Origin: UBA3824 sp017541145
GTDB lineage: Bacteria; Bacteroidota; Bacteroidia; Bacteroidales; UBA3824
NCBI GenBank assembly: GCA_947168365.1
Contig: CAMVLO010000001.1
Span: 83,183-147,182 of the forward strand
Reading direction: 5' to 3'
Length of the DNA stretch: 64,000 nt
A model generated the notes under the pieces. That model did no database searches and had not been told where the DNA came from. It saw only the letters and a program-made list of their open reading frames with translations. The translations under genes and the position numbers were made by a program. Shown piece by piece: positions 33,966 through 42,777 of the stretch; position 1 is the first letter of the stretch, and each line of letters starts with the position of its first letter.

Positions 33966-34810
33966 TGTCAGAAGAAAATAGCGGTACATTTTGGGATCAT
34001 TTAGATGTATTCAGATTGTGTTTAATACGGTCGTTTGCCGTAGTTTTTGTATTTTCGGTGTTGGCATTCTGTTTCAAAGATATTGTTTTTGACGGAATCA
34101 TACTTGCCCCTACGAAAGATACTTTTCCTACATTTGGATTTTTTCGTTATATCGGCGAGAAATTCAGTATCGAGGATTTCAGTATGGAATTATCGCCAAT
34201 TACGATAATTAATACAAAACTTTCAGCACAACTGTTTGTGCATCTGAGTATTTCGTTTTACGTCGGATTTTTGGTATCAATTCCATATATCATCGGCGAA
34301 ATCTGGTTTTTTGTAAGACCGGCACTTTACAAGCACGAACGTAAACTTACAATTTCGGCATTGTTTTTTACAAGTTTGCTGTTTTATCTTGGCGTGCTTA
34401 CATCTTATTACCTGATATTCCCGATGTCAGTCAACTTTTTGGCGAACTATCATGTGTCCGACCAAGTTGCCAATATGGTGGATTTGGATAGTTATATTGA
34501 TACATTGATATCGCTTTGTTTGTCGTTGGGAGCCGTGTTTGAACTTCCGGTTTTGGCGCATTTCTTTTCCCGAATCGGAATTCTCAGTTACGAATTTATG
34601 CGCAATCACCGTAAACATTCGTTCGTTGTGATTTTGATACTTGCGGCAATCATTACGCCGAGTACAGATATTTTTACGATGTTGATTACAGCTTTGCCGG
34701 TTCAATTGGTGTACGAACTCAGCGTTTGGGTTGTAAAACGTAATTGTAAAAATAAAAAAACGCAAACAACTGATTGCATTAATCGATTGTTTGCGTTTTT
34801 ATTTTGTTAA
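33962..34810 (+). CDS. tatC: Twin-arginine translocase subunit TatC
   Basis: 282 aa with six membrane segments; FWDHLDVFRLCLIRS N-terminus, FVRPALYKHERK loop and the AAIITPSTDIFTMLITALPVQLVYE segment are TatC signatures. The last ~22 codons run through a strong terminator hairpin (34754-34803), giving an odd tail (CINRLFAFLFC). The ancestral stop was perhaps a little upstream. Confidence 0.95.
   Translation: MMSEENSGTFWDHLDVFRLCLIRSFAVVFVFSVLAFCFKDIVFDGIILAPTKDTFPTFGFFRYIGEKFSIEDFSMELSPITIINTKLSAQLFVHLSISFYVGFLVSIPYIIGEIWFFVRPALYKHERKLTISALFFTSLLFYLGVLTSYYLIFPMSVNFLANYHVSDQVANMVDLDSYIDTLISLCLSLGAVFELPVLAHFFSRIGILSYEFMRNHRKHSFVVILILAAIITPSTDIFTMLITALPVQLVYELSVWVVKRNCKNKKTQTTDCINRLFAFLFC
34754..34803 (+). 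terminator. Terminator embedded in the tatC 3' end
   Basis: Perfect arms CGCAAACAA and TTGTTTGCG extended by A and T runs. The tatC stop (34808-34810) lies beyond the T run. Confidence 0.8.
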
Positions 34811-34829
34811 CTCAAATAATATCAGTCGG

Positions 34830-35162
34830 TTACTTTACAAATTTGTTTTCGCATTGAGCATTCAGTATTCTCCAACTTTGGTCAATCGGATTTTCGATAA
34901 GTTTTTCCAAGTAATGATACTGAATACCAAAATGATTTTTCAAATCGTCAATTTGTTTTTGAATTTTTGACTTTTCATCTTCTGACGGTTCAGCACCTTT
35001 TTCGGCCGTGATAATCAAATTCTTGGAAGTGTTGTCGTATTCCACAAATTCAAAAATCTTGGTTTTGTAACCGAATTTGTTGAGAATCAAAGCTCTGATA
35101 GTATCAGTAATAATTTCGGCTTCGCGTTCCAAGAGTATTCCGTATTTTAGTATCGGTTCCAA
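34830..35162 (-). CDS. C-terminal fragment of split SAM-dependent methyltransferase
   Basis: 110 codons directly following the stop of the upstream methyltransferase gene, in the same frame and beginning with a TTG. The sequence (PILKYGILLEREAEIITDTIRALIL, then EFVEYDNTSKNLIITAEKG) is the expected continuation of the methyltransferase, in which a lid segment after the CCHKQIR motif reads like LLKHGI..ER.AE..TD..R. I read the two frames as one gene of 411 codons broken by a single TAA. Independent translation from the TTG is possible but no good ribosome site was seen. Confidence 0.6.
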   Translation of the reverse strand: MEPILKYGILLEREAEIITDTIRALILNKFGYKTKIFEFVEYDNTSKNLIITAEKGAEPSEDEKSKIQKQIDDLKNHFGIQYHYLEKLIENPIDQSWRILNAQCENKFVK

Positions 35163-36065
35163 TTATTGGGATTGTGAAATCTTGATTTGTTGTCTGATTT
35201 GCTTGTGACAGCACGGAGCTACAATAATCACCTTCGCATTGGATTTGATACCGCGCAAAAGTGCATCGTCGGTAGCCGTATCGCAGGCATGAAGCGCTAC
35301 AAGCATGTCAAGATGTTCTGTTTGAAATTCGTTGATATTGCTTTGTACAAATTTCAAACCTCCGAAAGTAGCTTTCTTGGCAGTGTTGTTGCAAAAATTT
35401 ACAAGATTTTCCTGAGTTTCCACACCAATCATGTCCACGTCCAATTCCTTTTTGTTGGTGAGAAAATCATAAGTAGCAAAAGTCAAATAACCCTTGCCGC
35501 ATCCCATGTCCGCAATTTTTACCGGTTTACAGTCTTTTACATTATCAGTCAGAGAATCAATAATTTCGATAAATTTTTCTACCTGTTTGTATTTTGCGCT
35601 CATACTCGGAATTACCTCGCCTTTTTGGTCGGTGATACCGAGCGATTTTAGGTAAACACTGTTTTTTGCATCCAAAAGACGTTTTTTAGTTTCGTTGTGA
35701 CTTCCGTCTGCTGCTTGATGAAATGTCGGTTTTTGTTTGTATAATTTCGGAACTCGTTTGTTGTTGTATTTCAGTTCCCAGTCTTCGGCGGTGGTGTACA
35801 AAATATTGTCAAGAAAATTGTTACCGATCATTGCCTGAAGCTGTTTTTCAGCCTCTTCTACCGAAAAATTTTTTGTAACATCATTTCTGTCGTATTTGTA
35901 CACAAACTGTAAATTGGGTTTGTCTTGAATCTTTACGTACTTGATTATAATTTTGTTCATTTCCTGATTTTCAAGTACTCTTTTTGTTAGGATAAGTTTT
36001 ACAAATGTTCCTTTGTAAACCGAAGAACTTACTTTGTCTGTAAATTCTTTTATAACTTTGTCCAT
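35163..36065 (-). CDS. SAM-dependent methyltransferase, N-terminal part (nonsense-split)
   Basis: 300 aa. An N-terminal substrate domain (~1-140), then a class I methyltransferase fold: VKIADMGCGKGYLTFATYD motif I near 185, MLVALHACDTATDDAL and VAPCCHKQIRQQ. This is the Methyltransf_32-type family, usually ~390-410 aa with further sequence after CCHKQ. Here TAA stops the frame 10 codons after that motif, and the missing part follows at once in frame. Function may be lost, partial or rescued by readthrough. The biological substrate is unknown. Confidence 0.7.
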   Translation of the reverse strand: MDKVIKEFTDKVSSSVYKGTFVKLILTKRVLENQEMNKIIIKYVKIQDKPNLQFVYKYDRNDVTKNFSVEEAEKQLQAMIGNNFLDNILYTTAEDWELKYNNKRVPKLYKQKPTFHQAADGSHNETKKRLLDAKNSVYLKSLGITDQKGEVIPSMSAKYKQVEKFIEIIDSLTDNVKDCKPVKIADMGCGKGYLTFATYDFLTNKKELDVDMIGVETQENLVNFCNNTAKKATFGGLKFVQSNINEFQTEHLDMLVALHACDTATDDALLRGIKSNAKVIIVAPCCHKQIRQQIKISQSQ

Positions 36066-36146
36066 GATTTTGATTTGGTTTTTAGGTATTAATTAAATTT
36101 TTTTTTCGATTGATTCTTGATTTAATAAAAAATCAAGCTTCATTGT

Positions 36147-36893
36147 TTATAACGTATTTGTTGGCTCTGAGGTTTCAAATTCTGCTCTGTACATCGTTTT
36201 GCCCTCGTAACGCATTTCAATCTGAGAGATATTTTCGTTTTGCTGTTTGTATATCTTTACTTCCTGATTGTACAATACCTCTGACAAGAAATTTACATCC
36301 ATTCTTTTGATTTTTTTACTTTTAAAAAAGTCAATATCAAAAAGATCAAACGTCATTTCCAAATATCTCATGCTGTAGAGATGCTTGTTGATATCGATAT
36401 CAGAGTATTTTATTTTGTTGACTGATTGATATTTATCATCATCGAGCACAAAACGTAAGTGTTTGTATTTTTCAACAGAAATTTCGTCCTCAGAAGTCAA
36501 GTCAAATACATCGGGAAATACTTCGTTTAGGAAAACAGGTCTTCTGGTTTTTGTGTTGATAATCAACCATTCCGACGATACATTTGCAATCTTTTCGCCG
36601 TTGCAGGTAATAAAGAAATCTCTTTGACTGCTAATTTTTGTGCAGTTACTTATTTTTGTATGGATGTCTACAAAACTATTGATTGTCGGCAAATTGAAAA
36701 CCTCAAAATGCAATCCGGACATCACCCAAGTCATGTTGTTTTTTGCCAAAGTTTGCATCGAAATTCCGAGCTCTGTGGCGTGTAGCCCTGCTGTATCCAA
36801 AATATAGTTGCCAAGTTTCGGTAACGACAATTTGCCGGTATAATCAGAATCATTGTAATTGACTCTGTATTTTGAATCAAAAACTTTTGCCAT
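36147..36893 (-). CDS. Acyl-ACP thioesterase
   Basis: 248 aa with two hot-dog folds. First half: YRVNYNDSDYTGKLSLPKLGNYILDTAG and WVMSGLHFEV; second half: YSDIDINKHLYSMRYLEM, carrying the conserved D-x-N-x-H catalytic signature. Releases fatty acids from acyl carrier protein. It lies 81 bp upstream of nothing related; its promoter region is 36894-37167. Confidence 0.88.
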   Translation of the reverse strand: MAKVFDSKYRVNYNDSDYTGKLSLPKLGNYILDTAGLHATELGISMQTLAKNNMTWVMSGLHFEVFNLPTINSFVDIHTKISNCTKISSQRDFFITCNGEKIANVSSEWLIINTKTRRPVFLNEVFPDVFDLTSEDEISVEKYKHLRFVLDDDKYQSVNKIKYSDIDINKHLYSMRYLEMTFDLFDIDFFKSKKIKRMDVNFLSEVLYNQEVKIYKQQNENISQIEMRYEGKTMYRAEFETSEPTNTL

Positions 36894-37167
36894 TATTGTT
36901 TATAAATTTCGATTTCAAATGTAAGTCAATTTTTTGATTTACCAAGATTTTTTTGTTCAAATTAATTTATTAATTTTATAAAAGCTTGATTGTCAGTGTT
37001 ATTGCTGTATTTCTAATTTTAAATTTTTCACAAAATTGTAGAAATAATCATTTTCGGACTAAAATTTGATGTTATTTTAGGTAACTTTTTATAAATTGTA
37101 ACAATTACAATAATAGTAAAGACCAAATAACCAATTATTTAAGTATAAACAATTAGAATAACTAAGA

Positions 37168-38940
37168 ATGCACAGTAAGATTTCATTTTTGTCTTTATTG
37201 ATAATTTTGATGCTTTGGGTGTTACCACAAACGGGATTTTCAAAACCCAAACCGGATGCTGTACTTCAGAAAATGGAGGCAGAGTTTGAGAAAGCCAAAA
37301 GCAATAGAGACAAAGCAACTCTCGGCATGAAACTCGCCAGGTATTGTTTGTCAAAAAATAATGACGCATGTGTTACTTATGCAAACAATGCTATCAAAGC
37401 GGCAAAAGCTGCAAGAATGACCAAAACCCAGGCTGAATTGCAATCGGTGATTGGTAATTATTATTACAAAAACAAAAACTATAAAAGGGCTGTGTTGGCT
37501 TTTGAGGCTGAGTATGCTCTCAGAAAGAAAAATCAGCAGGCAAAACCAAGAGCTATAACATGTTACAACATCGGTTTTTGTTATTATAAACTCGGATTTC
37601 AGAAAAAAGCTATCAAGTATTACGAAGAATCAATGGGTTTGGCAAAGAAATTGGGAGACAAACTGTTGATTGACCGTTTAACACGTTCTTTGTCTGATGT
37701 AAGTATCAAACAGCGTGATTACAAATCGGCTTACGAATATCTCAACAAATATTTGAAAGCCGAAAATCAGCGTTTCAAAGAGGAATATGCTTTGCTTCAA
37801 GATTCCATGGAAACGCAAAGTATGGAAATTGTAGCAAAAGATTCTACAATTCAAGTTGTGGAAGAGCAAAAAAAGCAGCTTGAGATGTCAAAACAACTTC
37901 TCGAAGCTCAAAAAAGTGAGCTTGAAGCCATTCAGCAGGCTCAGAAACTTGAACTTGAAAAGCAAGCTCTTGAAAATCATAATCTTGAAGTCGAGAAAGA
38001 AAATGCTTCACTTTGGAGAAATATTTTGGCAATATCCGGAGGCAGCCTTATTTTGATTCTTGTTTTCGTGATTCGCAGTGTGATAATCAAGAAGAAAACC
38101 AACAAACGATTGCGCTCACTTAACGAAGAAATCAAGGCTACAAACGAAGAACTTTCTCAGAAAAATCAGATAATTGAGCTTAAAAACAAGGATATAACCG
38201 ACAGTTTGAACTATGCGGGAAAAATTCAGATGGCAATGCTTCGAGATTTTACAACGTATAGCAAACTTATGACCGATTACTTTATATTTTACGCTCCAAA
38301 AGACATCGTTTCCGGTGATTTCTATTGGGCGCACAAAGTTGGAGATAAGTTTATTTTTACAGTCGGCGATTGTACCGGACACTCTGTACCGGGAGCATTT
38401 ATGAGTATGCTTGGTATTGCGTTGCTCAATCAGATAGTAGCGCAACAGCATGAAACTCAAGCTTCTAAGATATTGGAACAGATGAGGGCTTTGGTAAAAT
38501 CTTACCTTGGTCAAACCGGAATCAACGAAGAACCAAAAGACGGTATGGATATGTCGCTTTGTGTTTGGGACGTAAAAACCAACGAAGGTAACTATTCCGG
38601 AGCATACAATCCGCTTTGGCAAATAAGAAACGGAGAACTCAAAACATTTGAAGCCGTAAAAAATCCGGTTGGAATCCATACGAGAGAAGTTCCGTTTCAG
38701 GATTCGTTCTTTCAGATAGAAAAAGGAGACAAATATTATATGTTTTCCGACGGATATTGCGACCAATTCAGTGGTACACGTCACGAGAAATATAAAACCA
38801 CCCGATTCAAAAAGATGTTGCTTGAAACGGCGGGACTTACTATGAATCAGCAAGGTGACATGATAACCAAGAACTATTGGGATTGGAAAGGCGATTTCGT
38901 ACAAATTGATGATGTTTGCGTGTTGGGCGTGGAGATATAA
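37168..38940 (+). CDS. TPR sensor - SpoIIE phosphatase next to SiaB/SiaC (paralogue 2, SiaA-like role)
   Basis: 590 aa. Signal peptide, TPR array (~35-215), Glu/Gln coiled coil (~215-280), membrane helix (~285-308), second coiled coil and a SpoIIE/PP2C domain (~365-590). Active-site motifs: GDFYW near 382, GDCTGHSVPGAFMS, GMDMSLCVWD, FSDGYCDQF. It is followed by siaB (83 bp) and siaC, so by position it is the SiaA-like phosphatase that would dephosphorylate SiaC. Unlike Pseudomonas SiaA, the sensor is a TPR domain, not a Cache/HAMP type. It is the shortest of the six paralogues. Confidence 0.9.
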   Translation: MHSKISFLSLLIILMLWVLPQTGFSKPKPDAVLQKMEAEFEKAKSNRDKATLGMKLARYCLSKNNDACVTYANNAIKAAKAARMTKTQAELQSVIGNYYYKNKNYKRAVLAFEAEYALRKKNQQAKPRAITCYNIGFCYYKLGFQKKAIKYYEESMGLAKKLGDKLLIDRLTRSLSDVSIKQRDYKSAYEYLNKYLKAENQRFKEEYALLQDSMETQSMEIVAKDSTIQVVEEQKKQLEMSKQLLEAQKSELEAIQQAQKLELEKQALENHNLEVEKENASLWRNILAISGGSLILILVFVIRSVIIKKKTNKRLRSLNEEIKATNEELSQKNQIIELKNKDITDSLNYAGKIQMAMLRDFTTYSKLMTDYFIFYAPKDIVSGDFYWAHKVGDKFIFTVGDCTGHSVPGAFMSMLGIALLNQIVAQQHETQASKILEQMRALVKSYLGQTGINEEPKDGMDMSLCVWDVKTNEGNYSGAYNPLWQIRNGELKTFEAVKNPVGIHTREVPFQDSFFQIEKGDKYYMFSDGYCDQFSGTRHEKYKTTRFKKMLLETAGLTMNQQGDMITKNYWDWKGDFVQIDDVCVLGVEI

Positions 38941-38968
38941 AATTTTTAAAAAAAATTACAAAAAATTG

Positions 38969-38999
38969 TTGTTTTTCAAAAATCTATCATTTATATTTG
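38969..38999 (+). promoter_or_regulatory. Promoter of siaBC
   Basis: TTG (38969-38971), 20-bp spacer, TATATTTG (38992-38999). The kinase/switch pair can be transcribed without the phosphatase gene. Confidence 0.7.
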
Positions 39000-39023
39000 C
39001 ACTAACAAAAAAACGCATTCATT

Positions 39024-39584
39024 ATGGAATTTTCGAGAGACCACAATTGTATGCTGAAGTTGTCCAAAGAGGTCTGCGAGACTCAAGGAAAAAACCTCAT
39101 GTTTTTCAACGGAGTTTTTGGCAGAGTTCCGTTTGCAATGATTGATGCATATTGCGAAGATATTTTGGATCAGCCTGCTATAGTAAACAAAAAAGTGCGA
39201 ACAGTATTTGTTGAATTGGCTCAAAATATCAATTTCTATTCCGAACAGCGTGAAAACAACAAAGGAATAGGATTTATATCAGTATGTCAGACAGCGGACG
39301 GTTTTATGATAACAAGTGCCAACACTGCCTCAAAATACAATGAAAGCATATTATCCCAACGTCTTGAGAATATCAAGCTTTTGGACAAAAGTGGTATGCA
39401 TAGTTACAAGCGTAAACTCATGCACGAAAATTTTCAAAACACCGAGACTGCAAATATCGGTGTGGTACAAAGTTCGATAATTGCCGAAGCAAAATTTCGT
39501 TATGATTCGGTGAAAATTGAGGACAATTTGTATTTTATTACATTGAAAATCGAAATAAAAGTGCCTAAATTAGAAATAAATTAA
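39024..39584 (+). CDS. siaB: SiaB-family protein kinase
   Basis: 186 aa. GHKL-like kinase fold with an N-box-like FVELAQNINF (Glu64, Asn68) and the C-terminal NIGVVQSS...AKFRYDSV region of the SiaB family. In Pseudomonas SiaB phosphorylates SiaC and is opposed by the phosphatase SiaA. It lies between a SpoIIE phosphatase gene and siaC, reproducing the A-B-C order. Confidence 0.85.
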   Translation: MEFSRDHNCMLKLSKEVCETQGKNLMFFNGVFGRVPFAMIDAYCEDILDQPAIVNKKVRTVFVELAQNINFYSEQRENNKGIGFISVCQTADGFMITSANTASKYNESILSQRLENIKLLDKSGMHSYKRKLMHENFQNTETANIGVVQSSIIAEAKFRYDSVKIEDNLYFITLKIEIKVPKLEIN

Positions 39585-39647
39585 GTACTTTTATAAAAAA
39601 TAGAATAGGGAAAATATATTAACGATAAGAAGAATTACTTTATAATT

Positions 39648-40028
39648 ATGGATAATATACATATACCGGGATCGCATGACGGATATTTCGTTCCAACCGT
39701 TGATTTCAATTATCAAAACGGTGTTTGTGAAATATCAGGCGAGTCATTTTTGGAAGAAACCAATGTATTTTATGCTCCGCTTATTTCATGGATAAGAGAG
39801 TATACTAAAACGGGATTGCCTTTGGTTTTCAATTGCAAATTAACATATTTCAATACCAGTTCCACCAAAAGTCTTTTGGACATTTTCAAAATTTTGAAAA
39901 AATACGAGACTGACGGCGGACAAGTTACTGTAAATTGGTATTATGACAACGAAGATCTTGACCTTGAAGAAGCAATTCAAGATTACATCACTGATACCGG
40001 TTTGAAAATCAATATGATAAATTTCTAA
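39648..40028 (+). CDS. siaC: SiaC-family (DUF1987) switch protein
   Basis: 126 aa matching the DUF1987/SiaC pattern: FYAPLISWIREYTKTG, FNCKLTYFNTSSTKSLLDIFKIL, then VTVNWYYDNEDLDLEEAIQDY. The NTSSTK run (residues 69-74) is the expected site of reversible Ser/Thr phosphorylation. In Pseudomonas unphosphorylated SiaC activates the diguanylate cyclase SiaD; no GGDEF gene occurs here, so the output must differ or be unlinked. Terminator follows at 40041-40105. Confidence 0.88.
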   Translation: MDNIHIPGSHDGYFVPTVDFNYQNGVCEISGESFLEETNVFYAPLISWIREYTKTGLPLVFNCKLTYFNTSSTKSLLDIFKILKKYETDGGQVTVNWYYDNEDLDLEEAIQDYITDTGLKINMINF

Positions 40029-40040
40029 TCGTTTATAATT

Positions 40041-40105
40041 ACGAATTAAGAATTATGAATTACGATTCTCCAAAACGTATTTTAAATTCTTAATTCGTTT
40101 TTTTA
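40041..40105 (+). terminator. Terminator of siaBC
   Basis: 14-bp perfect arms ACGAATTAAGAATT and AATTCTTAATTCGT with a 30-nt loop and T run. Confidence 0.75.
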
Positions 40106-40150
40106 TTTCCAATTTCCAACTTTCAATTTCCAATTTTCAATTTTCAATTT
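40105..40150. repeat. Heptamer microsatellite
   Basis: Six imperfect copies of a 7-bp unit (TTTCCAA / TTTTCAA) directly before the OMP gene stop; a simple repeat of the kind common between Bacteroidetes genes. Confidence 0.8.
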
Positions 40151-40829
40151 AATAATGCCTGTATCCTCTGTGAATCAATTTTATAGAGCATCCGATTGTT
40201 AAAAGAATACTTTGATTATAAACTTTTACATCTTTACTGTTAGAAATATCAGCCAATCCGTATTCGTATGCCAATTCAGCGATAAAACGGATATTATTGA
40301 ATCCGAATTCCGTTCCGACAGATGCTCTTGCGCCGTAATCATTTTGCTTGTAATATTCATTTTCAGCTAATTCGTGAGATTGGCGGAAGTCGTCAGAAAC
40401 AACATCTTTTGTAACTGCATAACCGTAATACAATCCCGCGCCGAAATAAATCAAGTCGCCCGGCACATATAGCCTCACATTCGGGCAAAATTGGAGGTAG
40501 CAAAGAGTAGAATTAAAAAAGTCTTGATTATCATTAAATTTATATTTTTCGCCTTTACCGGTGTAATACAATTCGCCGCAAAATCTTACAAAATTGTATT
40601 TCTTTAGTCTGTAATCAAATGAAAATCCGGCAGTTATACCCGGTTTTACGATATCATTTACGTTTTTGAAATTTTTTTCCGGCAATGAGCTGTTTATAGG
40701 GGAGGAGATTACCGGTCCGACCTTGAATTCAATAAATTTTGTTTGTGAAAAAACGTTGTTGCCGCCAAATGCAGCAACAACGTTTATCAACATCGAAAGT
40801 ATTATGATTTTGATATTGTTTTTTCGCAT
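40149..40829 (-). CDS. Outer-membrane beta-barrel protein (PorT-like)
   Basis: 226 aa. Signal peptide ending near NNVFSQ, then alternating amphipathic strands (FIEFKVGPVISS, GITAGFSFDYRL, FGAGLYYGYAV, ARASVGTEFGF, SILLTIGCSIKLI) as in small Bacteroidetes OmpA/PorT-like barrels. Its start overlaps the folP 3' end by 28 bp, so translation is coupled. Function unknown. Confidence 0.75.
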   Translation of the reverse strand: MRKNNIKIIILSMLINVVAAFGGNNVFSQTKFIEFKVGPVISSPINSSLPEKNFKNVNDIVKPGITAGFSFDYRLKKYNFVRFCGELYYTGKGEKYKFNDNQDFFNSTLCYLQFCPNVRLYVPGDLIYFGAGLYYGYAVTKDVVSDDFRQSHELAENEYYKQNDYGARASVGTEFGFNNIRFIAELAYEYGLADISNSKDVKVYNQSILLTIGCSIKLIHRGYRHY

Positions 40830-41650
40830 ATCTTGATAGCTTCCACAGCGGGTTTTACATCGTGAACTCTTAGGATATCAGCGCCTTTGAGCAACGCAAT
40901 TGTATTAAGAACTGTTGTTCCGTTGGCTGAATCGGCAGGTGTACCGCCCAACAATTTGTAAATCATTGATTTTCTTGAAATTCCTACCAAAATAGGTAAT
41001 CCGAAAATTTCAAAATCCTGCATTTTGTTCATCAGTTCGTAATTTTGATCGAGAGTTTTGCTGAATCCGAATCCCGGATCAAGAATAATATCATTGGTAC
41101 CCGCTTTGCGGAATTTTTCGCTCTGAACGGCAAAAAATTTGGTAATATCCTCAATCAAATTGTTGTAATTGCAATTGCTTTGCATATTTTGCGGTGTTCC
41201 AATCATGTGCATTAAGATGTATGCAGCATGATATTTTCCTACAATTTCCGACATTTTTTCGTCAAGCATACCTCCGGAGATGTCGTTTATAATTGGCACT
41301 CCGTATTCCGAAATTGCAAATTCTGCTACTTGACTTCTGAATGTATCAATTGAAATCAGAGCTTGCGGAAATTCTTTTGTGATGATATCCAAAGCCGGTT
41401 TCAGTCTGTTGATTTCCTCTTCGGCAGAGATATCTTCGCAACCCGGACGCGTGCTATAAGCTCCTAAGTCAATGAACGTTGCACCTTCAGAAAGGTGTTT
41501 TTTTACTCTTTCTACAACCTCATTCTCGCTTTGGCAACGGCTTCCGCTGTAAAAAGAATCAGGAGTAACATTTACAATACCCATCACTTTTGGTTCGCTC
41601 AAGTCTATAATTTTTCCTGAGCAATTGATGGTTTTGTGTTTCGTGGTCAT
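40802..41650 (-). CDS. folP: Dihydropteroate synthase
   Basis: 282 aa TIM barrel of folate synthesis: MGIVNVTPDSFY near residue 23, GATFIDLGAYSTRPG, ISIDTFRS, INDISGG, DPGFGFSKT, GISRKSMI and RVHDV motifs all present. In Bacteroidetes folP is often beside cdaA; here five genes separate them. Confidence 0.96.
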   Translation of the reverse strand: MTTKHKTINCSGKIIDLSEPKVMGIVNVTPDSFYSGSRCQSENEVVERVKKHLSEGATFIDLGAYSTRPGCEDISAEEEINRLKPALDIITKEFPQALISIDTFRSQVAEFAISEYGVPIINDISGGMLDEKMSEIVGKYHAAYILMHMIGTPQNMQSNCNYNNLIEDITKFFAVQSEKFRKAGTNDIILDPGFGFSKTLDQNYELMNKMQDFEIFGLPILVGISRKSMIYKLLGGTPADSANGTTVLNTIALLKGADILRVHDVKPAVEAIKICEKTISKS

Positions 41651-41668
41651 TATAAATTAATTTATTTT

Positions 41669-42589
41669 TTATTGGTTGATTCCTTCGTTGATATCTTCGA
41701 TTCGGACACCGTTTCTGTAAGCTGTTATAAATGCGTCTTTTACAGTTTTTCTTACTTCCAGTAATACTTCGTGAGCCTCTTCGTAAGATGAATAATATCC
41801 GAACGTATAACGGTAAACTCCGTTAGAAAGTTCGTTGTTTATAATTTCTTTGGTTGGATAAATTTTATCCAATTGCTCCAATGTTAAAGGTTGCTTTTCA
41901 GCAGCAATTTGTATTTTAAAAGTAATTTTATCTTTTTTTACAGGTTTTTCTTCTACAAAAATATCTTCCTCTTGAACTGCTTTCACCGGTTCTTTTTTGT
42001 CGTACCAGCCGAGCAAAGTTCCGTAAGCCTGAATTTGCATTGCTATTGCATCGTTTTGACTTTGGTTAACTTGTTCTTTGGTTTTCAAAATTTGTTTTTG
42101 GTCAGCTTTTTTGCCGGTTGGAACAGTTTTTAGTTTTTGGTCAGCTTTTGTCCAGTTGTTTGTCGCCTCTTTGATACTTACATTTGCGGCTTGACGCTTT
42201 TCATCGTTGGCACTTGACAAAAGTTCTTTCAAGTTGGCAGCGTAAATGCCGTAAGTTGTTGACAAATATTTTTCGTACAAGTTATAAGCATTAATTTTTT
42301 GCGCAATAAGCGGAGTTTCAATATCTTCCGCTTGTTTTAGAAGTTTTTTTGCTTTGCCTTTTTTCTGGCTTGCAGCTTGAGTTTTTAGTTTATCAGCTGC
42401 CGCTTGTTTTGTTGCGCAGCCTTCCATAATTTTGTCAGCTTTAGATTTTTGTGCCTCAGCGTCAGAAAGTTGTGATACCTCGATGTCGCTCAATTGTTCT
42501 TTTATCGCCTCAATTGGCTCTATTTCTTGAGCATTTACTGTTACAAGCGATATTGCGAATAATATCGCAGTGAAAATAAGTTTTTTCAT
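41669..42589 (-). CDS. Secreted coiled-coil protein with C-terminal SPOR-like domain
   Basis: 306 aa from the ATG giving a clean signal peptide (MKKLIFTAILFAISLVTVNAQ). The middle (~25-220) is Lys/Ala/Gln-rich helix. The end (KITFKIQIAAEKQPLTLEQLDKI..., YRYTFGYYSSYEEAHEVLLEV) resembles SPOR peptidoglycan-binding repeats. Probably periplasmic and envelope-related. It lies upstream of folP (18 bp) in the same direction. Confidence 0.7.
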   Translation of the reverse strand: MKKLIFTAILFAISLVTVNAQEIEPIEAIKEQLSDIEVSQLSDAEAQKSKADKIMEGCATKQAAADKLKTQAASQKKGKAKKLLKQAEDIETPLIAQKINAYNLYEKYLSTTYGIYAANLKELLSSANDEKRQAANVSIKEATNNWTKADQKLKTVPTGKKADQKQILKTKEQVNQSQNDAIAMQIQAYGTLLGWYDKKEPVKAVQEEDIFVEEKPVKKDKITFKIQIAAEKQPLTLEQLDKIYPTKEIINNELSNGVYRYTFGYYSSYEEAHEVLLEVRKTVKDAFITAYRNGVRIEDINEGINQ

Positions 42590-42700
42590 TTTGTTAAGTA
42601 TTTTTTGGTTCGAAAATTTTATTTTTCCCCTTTGCGGGTGTTGTATCCGCAATTATGCAATAAGAGTTCCATAATTATTTACGAATCGTAATTTATTGTT

Positions 42701-42751
42701 AAAAAATAAAAAAATCCATCAGTTCCCCTGTATTGAGAAACTGATGGATTT
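42701..42751 (-). terminator. Terminator of the zinc-ribbon/SPFH operon
   Basis: Arms AAATCCATCAGTT and AACTGATGGATTT; on the minus strand a long T-rich run follows. Confidence 0.8.
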
Positions 42752-42777
42752 GATTTTAGAGGTAAATGTATTTCGGG

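Noticed and set aside
36894..37167. Possible small RNA or gene between the thioesterase and paralogue 2
   Set aside because: The region is AT-rich with no convincing hairpin-terminator or coding frame.
40041..40150. Possible insertion-sequence end between siaC and the OMP gene
   Set aside because: The inverted repeat is explained as a terminator and the heptamer run is a simple repeat; there is no transposase or target duplication.
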